Shown here: in pieces, positions 52,501 to 61,966 of the stretch
Position numbering within the stretch: the first letter of the stretch is position 1
Layout of the letters: the number at the start of each line of letters is the position of its first letter
DNA from: Cypionkella sinensis
Lineage (GTDB): Bacteria; Pseudomonadota; Alphaproteobacteria; Rhodobacterales; Rhodobacteraceae
Assembly: GCF_042646385.1 (NCBI RefSeq)
Contig: NZ_JBHRTO010000001.1
Coordinates: forward strand, 930,001-994,000
DNA: 64,000 nt
Direction of reading: 5' to 3'
The notes under the pieces: model-generated
The model's input: the letters and a program-made list of their open reading frames with translations, nothing else
Told to the model about the DNA's origin: nothing
Databases searched by the model: none
Position numbers and translations under genes: made by a program

Positions 52501-53895
52501 TTAGATATGCAGCGCGCGCCCGTAAGCGTCCAGCACAGATTCGTGCATCATTTCCGACAGGGTCGGATGCGGGAACACGGTGTTCATCAGATCTTCTTCG
52601 GTGGTCTCAAGCCCGCGTGCCACGACATAGCCCTGGATCAGCTCGGTCACTTCGGCGCCGACCATATGGGCACCCAGCATCTCGCCGGTTTTGGCATCGA
52701 AAATGGTCTTGATGAAACCCTCGGCCTCGCCCAAGGCAATCGCCTTGCCGTTGCCGATGAAGGGGAAGCGGCCAACCTTGATGTCAAACCCCGCCTCTTT
52801 CGCGCGCGCTTCGGTGAGCCCGACGCTGGCCACTTGCGGGTGGCAGTAGGTGCAGCCGGCAATCGAGTTCGGCTTGATCGGATGCGGGTGTTTGCCCGCG
52901 ATCAATTCGGCTACCATCACGCCTTCATGGCTGGCCTTGTGCGCGAGCCACGGCGCGCCTGCGATGTCGCCGATGGCAAAAAGGCCTTCGATTCCGGTGC
53001 GGCAGAATTCATCCGTCACCACATGGGTGCGGTCGATCTTGACGCCCAACGCCTCAAGCCCGAGGTTTTCGATATTGCCGATGATGCCGACGGCGGAAAT
53101 CACCGTGTCAAATTCCTGCGTGCTGGTTTTGCCATCGGCCTCGAGATGCGCCACCACTTTGCCGGGGCTGCGGTCGAGTTTCTTCACCGTGGTTTTTTCA
53201 AGGATCTTCATGCCTTGCTTGACGAAGGCCTTTTTGGCGAAGGCCGAAATCTCGGCATCTTCCACCGGCAGCACGCGGTCCATCACTTCGACGACGGTGG
53301 TATCTGCGCCCAAAGTGTTGAAGAAGCTGGCGAATTCAATGCCGATAGCGCCTGATCCGATGACCAGCAGCTTTTTCGGCATCCGCTTGGGTTGCAGCGC
53401 GTGGCGATAGGTCCAGACCAGATCACCATCGGCCTCCAGCCCCGGCAACTCGCGGGCGCGGGCGCCGGTGGCGAGGATGATCGACTTGGCGGTGAGTTCT
53501 TCGGTGCCTTTGTCGGTTTTCACGCTGACGCTGCCCGGTTTCGGCAGGGTCGCTGTGCCCATGAACACGGTGACTTTGTTCTTTTTCATCAGATGGCCGA
53601 TGCCGCCGGAAAGCTGTTTGGCCACCCCACGCGAGCGGGCGACGACGGCGTTCAGATCGAAATCAGCGCCTGTGACCGACAGGCCAAATTCCTTGGCCCG
53701 GTGCATCAGGTGAAACACTTCGGCCGAGCGCAGCAGCGCCTTGGTCGGGATGCAGCCCCAGTTGAGACAAATGCCGCCGAGGTTTTCCCGTTCGACAATC
53801 GCCACTTTCAGGCCCAACTGGCTGGCCCTGATGGCCGCGACATAGCCCCCCGGACCTGCGCCGATCACGATCACGTCAAAATTCAAAGCAGCCAT
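52501..53895 (-). CDS. lpdA: Dihydrolipoyl dehydrogenase
   Basis: 464 residues. Redox-active disulfide Cys 43/Cys 48 in GGICLNWGCIPTKALL, FAD-binding VIVIGAGPGGYVAAIRASQL, NAD-binding KLLVIGSGAIGIEFASFFNT, and the C-terminal active-site HPHPTLSEMMHE-type segment (FPHPTLSEMMHESVLDAYGR). It is the E3 subunit of 2-oxoacid dehydrogenase or glycine-cleavage complexes. No E1 or E2 gene adjoins, so its complex cannot be assigned. GGGAGGG precedes the ATG. Confidence 0.95.
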   Translation of the reverse strand: MAALNFDVIVIGAGPGGYVAAIRASQLGLKVAIVERENLGGICLNWGCIPTKALLRSAEVFHLMHRAKEFGLSVTGADFDLNAVVARSRGVAKQLSGGIGHLMKKNKVTVFMGTATLPKPGSVSVKTDKGTEELTAKSIILATGARARELPGLEADGDLVWTYRHALQPKRMPKKLLVIGSGAIGIEFASFFNTLGADTTVVEVMDRVLPVEDAEISAFAKKAFVKQGMKILEKTTVKKLDRSPGKVVAHLEADGKTSTQEFDTVISAVGIIGNIENLGLEALGVKIDRTHVVTDEFCRTGIEGLFAIGDIAGAPWLAHKASHEGVMVAELIAGKHPHPIKPNSIAGCTYCHPQVASVGLTEARAKEAGFDIKVGRFPFIGNGKAIALGEAEGFIKTIFDAKTGEMLGAHMVGAEVTELIQGYVVARGLETTEEDLMNTVFPHPTLSEMMHESVLDAYGRALHI

Positions 53896-53970
53896 CTTTC
53901 CCTCCCTTGAAAAAGTAGTTTGCCATTAAACTATATCCGAACCGCCAGCAACGACGGGGGCGCTGCAGGC

Positions 53971-54558
53971 CTATGCGCTGGCTGCATGGCTGTCTTTCAG
54001 TGCCTGAACCACGGCTGCATAGCCACCCTCGGCCAGAAAAGCGGCCTCATCCGCGGTATTCTCGCGCCCCAAGGCGGCGTTACGGTTAGGGAAGCGGCCA
54101 AAGCGGGCGATGATCTGGCGGTGCGCCTGCGCGTGCAGCGCCATTTCGGGGTCAGAGGCCATCCGCTCGGTCAGCAGGGTCACGGCCTGATCCTGATCGG
54201 CCAGATTCTCTGAATGCTCAAACGGCATGTAGAAAAATTGCCGTTCAGGCTCGGGCGCGTTCATGTCCCAGCCCTGCGCCAGCGCCTGTTTGGCGGCGGC
54301 AAGGGCCTGCGGATCAGTGGCGAAGGCTTTGGGCGTGCCGCGGTGCATGTTGCGCGAGAGTTGATCGCACAGGATCAGATAGGCCAAGGTGCCGACGGTG
54401 CCTTCGACCCAATGTTCCAGCCCGCCATCGGCTGCTGCTTGCCAGATATCGGCGAAACGGTCGCGGATGGTGGCATCCAGATCGTCACCGCCCGCATACC
54501 AGCCGTCGGGGCCGATATCGCCCAGCCAGAAATCGAGAATCTCAATCGGATCAGACAT
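53971..54558 (-). CDS. DUF924 family protein
   Basis: 195 residues from ATG 54558, with AAGGGGG about 9 bases upstream; ATG 54564 is too close to that site. It opens with ILDFWLGDIGPDGWYAGGDD, and contains LCDQLSRNMHRGTPKAFATD and FFYMPFEHSENLADQDQAV, the hallmark segments of DUF924, an all-helical TPR-like family of unknown function. No partner gene is obvious; an MFS gene lies upstream on the same strand. Confidence 0.88.
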   Translation of the reverse strand: MSDPIEILDFWLGDIGPDGWYAGGDDLDATIRDRFADIWQAAADGGLEHWVEGTVGTLAYLILCDQLSRNMHRGTPKAFATDPQALAAAKQALAQGWDMNAPEPERQFFYMPFEHSENLADQDQAVTLLTERMASDPEMALHAQAHRQIIARFGRFPNRNAALGRENTADEAAFLAEGGYAAVVQALKDSHAASA

Positions 54559-54622
54559 AAGCATCCCCCTTGGATTGCAGCGTGGCAGGTTCAGAGGCCC
54601 TCCGCAACCGCTTTGGGAGTGC

Positions 54623-55849
54623 TTAGCGGCGCGGTTCTTCTTGCAGCACGGCATCAACGGCAAGGGCCGAAGCGGTTGGGGTCAAACCTGCATAGGTGTT
54701 GGTTTGCACGGGGGCGACGCGTTTGGTCATCCGGTAGCCCGCATAGGCGGCAAGGGCTGCGAAAAAACCGCCGATGATCAGGAAATAGCCTTTCGGGCCA
54801 ATCATCCCCATCAGCCAACCGGCCAGAAGCGGGCCAAAGATCGCGCCAAAGCCGTTCAGAAAGATCAGGCCAGCCGAGGCACCGGGCATATCCTCTTTGC
54901 TAAGGTAGTCGTTGGTGTGGGCGATCAGCAGCGAATAAAGTGGGTTTATGATGCCGCCGAGCAGGCCTGCCACCAACACCTCAAGCACGAAGGGCAAGGG
55001 CACGGCGGCGGCGACGGCCATCACCACGGCCCCGGCGGTGGACATCCACAGGATCAACACGCGGCGGTCGGCGCGGTCTGACAGCCATCCCACCGGATAC
55101 TGCAGCACAAGGCCGCCGACATACATTGCCGCGACAAAGATGGCGATCTGCGCGATCGTCATCGCGGACATGGCACCATAAACCGAGGCCATGCCGAACA
55201 TCGCAGAGAATACGCCGCCGGTCAGCAGCATCCCTGCGCAACCCAAGGGCGAGGTGCGGAACAACTGCCCAAAGCTCATCCGTTTGACGGTGGCGAAGGT
55301 CGGTGCGGGTGTGTCCGCCAGCAGGATCGGCATGAACGCCACCGACACCAGAACCGAGGGGATAATGAACAGACCAAAGCCGCTGGGATCGCCCATCGCC
55401 AGCAAGCCTTGGCTGGCGATGATGCCCAACATCTGCACGATCATATAGGCCGACAGCGCCTGACCGCGGGTTTCGTTGCTGGCGGTGTTGTTCAGCCAGC
55501 TTTCGGCGGTGACATAGACGCCGGAAAAGCAGAACCCGATCAGCACGCGCATCAGCGCCCAAGCCTGCCAATCCAGCAGCAAGGGATAAAGCACCAGCAC
55601 GGCGGAAATCATCGACCCAAGCGCCGAGAACACCCGCACATGGCCGACGCGGCGGATCATTTCGGGGGCCAGACGCGAGCCGCCGAGAAAACCCAGAAAA
55701 TACGCCGACATCACGACGGAAAGTTCAAAGGTGCTGAAGCCTTCCAGCGCGCCCCGGATGCCCAAGAGCGAGCCTTGCACGCCGTTGCCGACCATCAGCA
55801 GCATGACACCCAGCAGCAAGGGCCAGGATTGGGCGAGGACTTTCAGCAT
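54623..55849 (-). CDS. MFS transporter (YcaD/sugar-like group)
   Basis: 408 residues, about 12 helices. FELSVVMSAYFLGFLGGSRL and the loop PEMIRRVGHVRVFSALGSMI give the MFS helix 2-3 pattern, and YVTAESWLNNTASNETRGQA near helix 4 is typical of the YcaD-like group whose substrate is unknown. The C-terminal 25 residues are polar. It is the next gene after queA on the same strand, 78 bases away. Confidence 0.82.
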   Translation of the reverse strand: MLKVLAQSWPLLLGVMLLMVGNGVQGSLLGIRGALEGFSTFELSVVMSAYFLGFLGGSRLAPEMIRRVGHVRVFSALGSMISAVLVLYPLLLDWQAWALMRVLIGFCFSGVYVTAESWLNNTASNETRGQALSAYMIVQMLGIIASQGLLAMGDPSGFGLFIIPSVLVSVAFMPILLADTPAPTFATVKRMSFGQLFRTSPLGCAGMLLTGGVFSAMFGMASVYGAMSAMTIAQIAIFVAAMYVGGLVLQYPVGWLSDRADRRVLILWMSTAGAVVMAVAAAVPLPFVLEVLVAGLLGGIINPLYSLLIAHTNDYLSKEDMPGASAGLIFLNGFGAIFGPLLAGWLMGMIGPKGYFLIIGGFFAALAAYAGYRMTKRVAPVQTNTYAGLTPTASALAVDAVLQEEPRR

Positions 55850-55927
55850 TCAAGGCTCCGGGTTTCGGCGGCAAGGTAGCATGGTAAGCCTTGCTGAGTG
55901 ATTTATTTTTGACAGGCTGGCAAGCGG

Positions 55928-56959
55928 TTACGGGATCAAAAGCGAGGCATCGCCGTAAGAGAAAAACCGATAGCCCTGTTGCACGGCATGGGCATAGATC
56001 CGGTCCATCCGCGGCTTGCCCATCAGGGCGGAAACCAGCATCAGCAGGGTGGATTTCGGCAGATGGAAGTTGGTCATCAGCGCATCGGTGACGCGGAACT
56101 GGTAGCCGGGGTAAATGAAGATATCGGTCGTGCCCTCCCACGCGGCGACATGGCCGCTGGTGGCTGCCGATTCGATCAGGCGCAGGGCTGTGGTGCCAAC
56201 CGGGATCACGCGGCCACATGCGGCGCGAGTGGCGTTGATCTCGGCCGCGGCCTGTGGCGTCACCTGCCCCCATTCGGCGTGCATCTTGTGGGTGGTCACA
56301 TCTTCGACCTTCACGGGCAGAAAAGTGCCCGCGCCGACATGCAGGGTGACTTCGGTGAAGGTGACACCCTTGGCGACGAGTGCTGCCAGCAATTCGGCAT
56401 CAAAATGCAGGCTGGCGGTGGGGGCGGCCACAGCCCCGGCGTGGCGGGCAAACACGGTTTGATAGTCGGTTGCGTCCTGCGCATCGGCGGCACGTTTGGC
56501 GGCGATATAGGGCGGCAGCGGCATGGCACCGGCTGCGTTCAGCGCCGCGTCGAAATCATCGCCCGAAAGGTTGAAGGCCAGCACCAGATCGGTTTCGGAT
56601 TTGCTGGCGACAGTGGCGGATAGCTGATCGGAGAAGCGGATCACCTCGCCCAGCTGCACCTTGCGCAGGGGTTTGGCCAAGGCACGCCAACCCTGCGGCT
56701 GCGGTTCTAGCAGGGTGATTTCCACCTTGGCCACAGCCTCGCCGCGCTGGCGGGTGCCAAACAGGCGGGCGGGGATGACGCGGGTGTTGTTCAGCACCAG
56801 CCGATCACCGGGGCGGAAGATGTCGATCAGGTTAAAGACGTGCAGATCGCGGATGGTGTCGCCTTCGGCCAGCAGCAGGCGTGCCGAGGTGCGCGGGCGC
56901 GCGGGCCGCGTGGCGATCAGCGCTTCGGGCAGATCAAAGTCGAAATCCGACAGGTTCAT
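55928..56959 (-). CDS. queA: S-adenosylmethionine:tRNA ribosyltransferase-isomerase
   Basis: 343 residues. QueA builds the epoxycyclopentane ring of queuosine by adding the ribosyl part of SAM to preQ1-modified tRNA. Recognisable are LSDFDFDLPEALIATRPARP, LNNTRVIPARLFGTR, TEVTLHVGAGTFLPVKVEDV and TNFHLPKSTLLMLVSALMGK. Its ATG overlaps the stop of the large upstream gene (ATGA at 56956-56959), implying co-translation. Other queuosine genes are not in the window. Confidence 0.96.
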   Translation of the reverse strand: MNLSDFDFDLPEALIATRPARPRTSARLLLAEGDTIRDLHVFNLIDIFRPGDRLVLNNTRVIPARLFGTRQRGEAVAKVEITLLEPQPQGWRALAKPLRKVQLGEVIRFSDQLSATVASKSETDLVLAFNLSGDDFDAALNAAGAMPLPPYIAAKRAADAQDATDYQTVFARHAGAVAAPTASLHFDAELLAALVAKGVTFTEVTLHVGAGTFLPVKVEDVTTHKMHAEWGQVTPQAAAEINATRAACGRVIPVGTTALRLIESAATSGHVAAWEGTTDIFIYPGYQFRVTDALMTNFHLPKSTLLMLVSALMGKPRMDRIYAHAVQQGYRFFSYGDASLLIP

Positions 56960-59900
56960 CCGCCGTTTCCTTCCGGGTTTTTGCTGCCGATCACCGGCGG
57001 GGGGCTGCGGAAAATCTCGCGGAACATGCCCGGCGTCAAGATCGAGAGCGGGTTGACGCTGACTTGCGGATTGGCGGCGGTGCCTTTGAGTTCATAGTTA
57101 AAGCCGAACAGCCCCTCGCCGCGTCGGGTCAGCATGGCACCGATGCCGTTCAGCATGTAGATTGGCGAAATCGTGCCCTGCATGAACAATTCCGCGCTGG
57201 AGCTTTTGTAAACGCCCGCCATCGAGACCCCAAGCGAGGCGCCGATGGCCGAGCCGTAGCGCACCTGCACTGCGTTGGGGGTCAGCAGAAAGCCTGCCTC
57301 GACATCGTTGAACAAAAGCCCCTCGCCGTTCAACTGCTCAAGGATGCCCACCACCGAAATCGCGTTCAGAAGTTCGGCCAGCACATTGGTGTTGCGCACC
57401 CGCAGGGCACCCATGCGGACAAGGCCATCATAGCTGCCCGGTTCGGCTCGGGGTTGCAGGGTGACATCCAGGCTTCCGCCGCGACCCGAGGCGAAGATGC
57501 CCGCCGCTGCCATGACAGCCCCGGCATCATCAGAAAGCAGCCGCACCGCGGTGCCATTGCGGGCGGGCACGACGGTGCCTTTGACTTGGGCTTTGCCATT
57601 GATCCCGGCGATGAAGTTGCCATTCAGGCCACCGGCCAGCGAGAAATCACCACGGAATGCCGTCAGCGCGATGCTTTCCGAGACCTGCAAGCGTTCAAGC
57701 CGCAGCGACAGCGGGCTGCCACCGGATTTGCCGCTGGATTTGCGCGCCGAGGCGGGTGGCATCTTGCGCATATCGACGCTGCCGCCGGTCAGGGCCAGAC
57801 CCACCGGCTTGCCCTGCCCGCGCCCCTTGATTTCCAGCGGCGCATCCAGCCAATCCCCCAGCCGGACGCGGTTGAAGGCCGCGACATCCAGCCCGCCGCC
57901 CGCCTTCATGGTGACAGAGCCTGTGGCATCAAGGCCTGCGGCCTTCAGCGCAATGCTTTCCACCAGCGGCGGCTTGCCCAAGCGCACCTCGGCCGTCAGC
58001 GTGCCCTTGGCGGTTTTGGGTTTTGACCAGCCCACCTCGGGGATGGTCAGGCCGATGCCGGCGAGGTCTGACACCAGCGACAGATGCCCCGGCTGGCCGC
58101 GCACCAGATCAATCTTGACTTGCCCGCGCCCCTGCCCCGAGACCATGCCATCGGGCAGGCCAAGGCCAAACTCGGACGCTGTGGCTTGCGACAGGGTTAC
58201 AGCGCCTTCGATGCGGGCGCGGCCTCTTTGGTCAAGACCAAAGCCTTGGCGATAGGTCACGTCAAACGGCACGGCACCAATCTGGCCCGCGCCTGCGATG
58301 GTGAGGCCCTTTGTATCGGCGGAAACCGCAAGGCTGTCTGCGGCGATCTTGCGCCCTGGCACAACGGTGGCCGAGGAAAACCCCGAAACCGTGCCTGCAA
58401 CCTGATAGGCCACATCCTTGAGCGCGATCTTCTTTTGCAAGGGCAGACGCAGATGGGTTTCGATCTGCGCGCGCCCCTCGCCCAAAGTCACCGGCTGATC
58501 GGCCTTTGTCATGAAGTGGAACGGTGGCTGATCCAGCAGTGACAGGGCGGCGGTGAGGCTGGATTGGGTTTTCAGCGTGATCTCGGCGATGGCGGGTTTT
58601 TGCGTCACATCAGGAATCGCAAAGACCGAGCCTGCGACATTGATCTGCCCGCCCTCGGGCGGGGTGACGGTGCCGCGCGCCAGCACCATCGTGTAGGTCT
58701 GGCCATCCACCGTGGCATAGCCGTCACCGGCCTTGATCGGCGGCAGCGTGGCCAGAAAGCGCACATCGGCATCGTTGAAGTTATAGCCCAGATGCAGGCG
58801 CGGGGCAGCACCCGGTGCGATCCGCAACGCCGCGCGCACATCGGTGAGCGAGCCGCTGAGCACATTCTTGTCGACCCAAAGCCGGGTGTTCGGCAGCAGC
58901 GTCACCGGCCAAAGGGCGACCAATCTGTCATGCTGAATCTCGTTCAGCACCAGATCGACCGATGCGCGCCAGCCCTGCTGATCGGCCCCGATCTGGCCCG
59001 AGGCAGACAACCGCCGCTCGGCTTCGGTCAGGGCGACCTGACCGATTTCCAGCGAGAACGGCCGCAGGCGCATCCGGGCATCAAGCGCACCATGGCTGAA
59101 CTGGACAGGTTCCTGAAACAAGCCTTCGGGGTCGATCATCACCTGACTGAATTCCAGCTGGGTCAGGTAGGCATCCGGCACCTCACGCGCCAGCACGCCC
59201 AGAATGCGGCTGCCATCGGCGCGGGTCAGATAGCTGTGGCCAGTGGCCTTGACCCGCAGCGTCGGGCTTTGCACCGAAAGCGCGGTCAGGTCGATGCGGC
59301 CCTGTGCGGGCACAAAGCGCATCGCCATGCTGGCGCTGTCAAAGGCAATCGGGCGGGCTTCGGGGCTGGGCTGCAACGCACCTTTGCCAAAGGCGAGGCT
59401 GGCCTCCAGCGCGGCCACCCCTTCGGCGCGCAGGGTGGTGTGAATCTCGCCCGAGATCGGCGCATCGAGGACACCGGCCCACGCAAAGGGCGCAGCCAGC
59501 GCGGCGATGTCTTTGGCGGCGACGCCTTCGATCTGGGCTGAAATCCGCGCCTGATCGTCGGTTTTCTGCGACACGATGGTCAGAACGGCGCGCGCCGGGG
59601 TCGCACCGCTGATCAGAGACAGGCTGACTTCGGCTGCGACCTCTTTGGCGCGGTTTTCCAGCCGCACCCGGCCATCGCCCAGATCAAACTGCCGCCCCGA
59701 GCTTTGGTCTAGCAGGGTGAGCGTCAGCGCCTCGGCCTCGATGGTGGTGAGCGACGCGGCGGCGGGGCTGCTGAAGGCGCTGTCCACGGCATCAAACAAT
59801 TCCGGCAGGTTGCGGATTGGCGGCTGCATCGGTTTGCCACCCAGCGAGAGATCGAAGTTGCCATCCCGGTCGCGGGTCATCTGCACATGTGCGCCGACCA

Positions 59901-60348
59901 GTTTCAGACTGCGGGCGCGAATCTGGCCATGCAGCAGCGATCCGGGATCGAGCGTCAACCGCAGATCGGGCAGCGTCAGCAGGGCCTGGCCATTGGCGCG
60001 CAGCAGGCGCAGATCGTCCAACCGCAGGCGCGGCACCCAATCTTCAACGGTGATCTCAACGCCGCCAAGGGCGAGCGCGGCCTCGGGCAAAGCTTTGGAC
60101 AGGGCGGTATTGGCGCGCTGTTCAACCTCGGCCACCACCCAGACCGGCATCGGAATCGGTTTGCCGCTCAGGCCAAGGGCGGCAAAGATCAGCCCGAAGA
60201 TGATCAGCAGCAGGCTGAGACGGGCGAAAAGCCCGGTGCGGTGGCGCTTGCGCGGTTTGGTGGGCGGCACAGATGACGCGCTGGCGGCAGGCGCAACATC
60301 GGCTGCGACCGGATCGGCCCCTGCCTCGTTTTGCGCGTCAGCTACCAT
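56956..60348 (-). CDS. Large AsmA/YhdP-like protein (DUF3971)
   Basis: 1130 residues. One membrane helix near the N-terminus (about 43-63, GLFARLSLLLIIFGLIFAAL) leaves the rest in the periplasm. The long beta-rich body with repeated short strands, DUF3971-like in the middle (SGQIGADQQGWRASVDLVLN; NFNDADVRFLATLPPIKAGD) and AsmA-like at the end, resembles YhdP/TamB-type bridges that carry phospholipid to the outer membrane. The role is inferred by family. It overlaps queA by 4 bases. The likely start is the ATG at 60348. Confidence 0.8.
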   Translation of the reverse strand: MVADAQNEAGADPVAADVAPAASASSVPPTKPRKRHRTGLFARLSLLLIIFGLIFAALGLSGKPIPMPVWVVAEVEQRANTALSKALPEAALALGGVEITVEDWVPRLRLDDLRLLRANGQALLTLPDLRLTLDPGSLLHGQIRARSLKLVGAHVQMTRDRDGNFDLSLGGKPMQPPIRNLPELFDAVDSAFSSPAAASLTTIEAEALTLTLLDQSSGRQFDLGDGRVRLENRAKEVAAEVSLSLISGATPARAVLTIVSQKTDDQARISAQIEGVAAKDIAALAAPFAWAGVLDAPISGEIHTTLRAEGVAALEASLAFGKGALQPSPEARPIAFDSASMAMRFVPAQGRIDLTALSVQSPTLRVKATGHSYLTRADGSRILGVLAREVPDAYLTQLEFSQVMIDPEGLFQEPVQFSHGALDARMRLRPFSLEIGQVALTEAERRLSASGQIGADQQGWRASVDLVLNEIQHDRLVALWPVTLLPNTRLWVDKNVLSGSLTDVRAALRIAPGAAPRLHLGYNFNDADVRFLATLPPIKAGDGYATVDGQTYTMVLARGTVTPPEGGQINVAGSVFAIPDVTQKPAIAEITLKTQSSLTAALSLLDQPPFHFMTKADQPVTLGEGRAQIETHLRLPLQKKIALKDVAYQVAGTVSGFSSATVVPGRKIAADSLAVSADTKGLTIAGAGQIGAVPFDVTYRQGFGLDQRGRARIEGAVTLSQATASEFGLGLPDGMVSGQGRGQVKIDLVRGQPGHLSLVSDLAGIGLTIPEVGWSKPKTAKGTLTAEVRLGKPPLVESIALKAAGLDATGSVTMKAGGGLDVAAFNRVRLGDWLDAPLEIKGRGQGKPVGLALTGGSVDMRKMPPASARKSSGKSGGSPLSLRLERLQVSESIALTAFRGDFSLAGGLNGNFIAGINGKAQVKGTVVPARNGTAVRLLSDDAGAVMAAAGIFASGRGGSLDVTLQPRAEPGSYDGLVRMGALRVRNTNVLAELLNAISVVGILEQLNGEGLLFNDVEAGFLLTPNAVQVRYGSAIGASLGVSMAGVYKSSSAELFMQGTISPIYMLNGIGAMLTRRGEGLFGFNYELKGTAANPQVSVNPLSILTPGMFREIFRSPPPVIGSKNPEGNGG

Positions 60349-60438
60349 CTATGCCCCAAGCCTTTCCACATGCCCGACGTTTGCCGCCGGTGCCGTCTGC
60401 ATGATCCTGTCGCAGATTTGGCTCTGCGCGCTCAGGGC

Positions 60439-60464
60439 TTGCCTTTATCTTTGCCCAAAGGCAA
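60439..60464. promoter_or_regulatory. Inverted repeat TTGCCTTT-N10-AAAGGCAA upstream of prxQ
   Basis: A perfect 8-base dyad ending 43 bases before prxQ, with a smaller nested CTTTG-CCC-AAAG dyad. It lies between the divergent prxQ and AsmA-like genes and could be a regulator site or a hairpin in the prxQ leader. Confidence 0.45.
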
Positions 60465-60507
60465 CTAGATCGCAAAGGGTTGAACTTCAAATAGCAAGGA
60501 GCCGCGC

Positions 60508-60969
60508 ATGATTGCCGTTGGTCAAACCGCCCCCGATTTCACCCTGCCGCGCGATGGCGGTGGCACTGTCACCCTGTCAGCCTTTCGCCCCGGCAAGGTG
60601 GTGCTGTATTTCTATCCCAAAGACGACACCCCCGGCTGCACGCTGGAGGCGCAGGATTTCAACGCACGGCTGGCAGATTTTACCGCGGCGGGCTGCACCG
60701 TGATCGGGATTTCCAAGGATTCGGTGAAGGCGCATGACAAGTTCTGCAAGAAGCACGGGCTGTCGATCATTCTGGCCTCGGATGAGGCGGGCAGCACCTG
60801 CGAAGACTATGGCGTGTGGCTGGAAAAAAGCATGTATGGCAAGACCTATATGGGAATCGAGCGCACGACCGTGCTGATTGATGGCGCAGGTCAAGTGGCG
60901 CAGGTGTGGAACAAGGTCTCGGTCAAGGGCCATGCCGATGCGGTTCTGGCGGCGGTCCGCGGGCTTTGA
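60508..60969 (+). CDS. Thioredoxin-dependent peroxiredoxin of the PrxQ/BCP type
   Basis: 153 residues. Peroxidatic Cys 44 is in FYPKDDTPGCTLEAQDF. The position five residues on, where many PrxQ proteins have the resolving Cys, is Gln here; instead Cys 80 (KAHDKFCKKHG) lies 36 residues away, matching the Cys47/Cys83 spacing recalled for Xylella PrxQ. It reduces peroxides in the cytosol using thioredoxin. AAGGAG precedes the ATG. The stop overlaps the TTG start of the next gene. Confidence 0.92.
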   Translation: MIAVGQTAPDFTLPRDGGGTVTLSAFRPGKVVLYFYPKDDTPGCTLEAQDFNARLADFTAAGCTVIGISKDSVKAHDKFCKKHGLSIILASDEAGSTCEDYGVWLEKSMYGKTYMGIERTTVLIDGAGQVAQVWNKVSVKGHADAVLAAVRGL

Positions 60970-61778
60970 CGCTTTCGCTGGCGAAAATGGCGGTGCAGGT
61001 TTTGACCACCGCCGACGGGCGCGCGAAAACCGCGCTGTCGCACGCCCATGCCGCCAGCTGGCGTGCGGCACGGGCGGCGGGGGTGCCGTTGGCGATCGGC
61101 CACGCGAGCCCGCCGCTGCGCCCTGCCCGGCCCGTAAAGCCTGACCTTCTGGACCCGCGCGAGGTGCCGCGCCGCCGCCCCGGCTCGCCTTTGGGGCGCA
61201 TCGCCTTGCTGCACGCGGTGGCGCATATCGAACTGAACGCGGTTGATCTGCACTGGGACATCATCGCGCGGTTCACCGATACGCCGATGCCGTTGGGGTT
61301 TTATGACGACTGGGTGCAGGCGGCGGATGACGAATCCAAGCATTTCAACCTGCTGTGCGATTGCCTCGAGGGGTTGGGCAGCCATTACGGCGCGATGCCC
61401 GCCCATGCCTTCATGTGGCAGGCCGCCGAAGATACCGCCAGCGATCTGCTGGGTCGGCTGGCCGTGGTGCCGATGGTGCTGGAGGCGCGGGGGCTGGATG
61501 TGACACCGGGGATGATTGCGCTGTTCACCCAAGCCAAGGAGACCGCCGCCGTTGCCGCCCTGAACACGATTTATGCCGAGGAAGTCGCCCATGTGGCCTA
61601 TGGCTCGAAATGGTTCAACTGGCTGTGCGGGCGCGCGGGAGATGATCCGAAGCCCGCGTTTCACCGGCTGGTGCGGCAGTATTTCCATGGCAATCTGAAG
61701 CCGCCGTTCAACGAAGAAAAGCGCGCCGACGCCGGATTGCCGCCCGATTTCTATTGGCCCTTGGTCGAGAACACCTGA
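60966..61778 (+). CDS. DUF455 ferritin-like protein
   Basis: 270 residues if begun at TTG 60966, which overlaps the prxQ stop (TTGA) and gives MTLSLAKMAVQVLTTADGRA; ATG 60987 is a shorter alternative. The body has the ferritin-like pattern of carboxylates and histidines: LLHAVAHIELNAVDLHWD, WVQAADDESKHFNLLCDCLE, HAFMWQAAEDTASDLLGRLA and IYAEEVAHVAYGSKWF, suggesting a di-metal site. Function is unknown; coupling to a peroxiredoxin hints at a redox or oxygen-related role. Confidence 0.85.
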   Translation: MTLSLAKMAVQVLTTADGRAKTALSHAHAASWRAARAAGVPLAIGHASPPLRPARPVKPDLLDPREVPRRRPGSPLGRIALLHAVAHIELNAVDLHWDIIARFTDTPMPLGFYDDWVQAADDESKHFNLLCDCLEGLGSHYGAMPAHAFMWQAAEDTASDLLGRLAVVPMVLEARGLDVTPGMIALFTQAKETAAVAALNTIYAEEVAHVAYGSKWFNWLCGRAGDDPKPAFHRLVRQYFHGNLKPPFNEEKRADAGLPPDFYWPLVENT

Positions 61779-61784
61779 GCAATA

Positions 61785-61802
61785 TCGGCGGAATCCCGCC
61801 GA
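61785..61802 (+). terminator. Hairpin after the DUF455 gene
   Basis: TCGGCGG-AATC-CCGCCGA, a 7-bp perfect stem 7 bases after the DUF455 stop. No T run follows, so it may only partly stop transcription. Confidence 0.45.
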
Positions 61803-61966
61803 GATGGGCAGGTTTCCGCCCCGGTTCCCAGCGTTTTGGTCAAATTTGTTGCGACCGCGCCGACCGCTGGCTAATCAGTCAGCAGCCCGGCGAATGGGTC
61901 TCTCATCCGCCCTCACCCGCCCTGTGCCCTTTGCCCTGAGCATTTACAGAACCGGAACGCGCCGCT

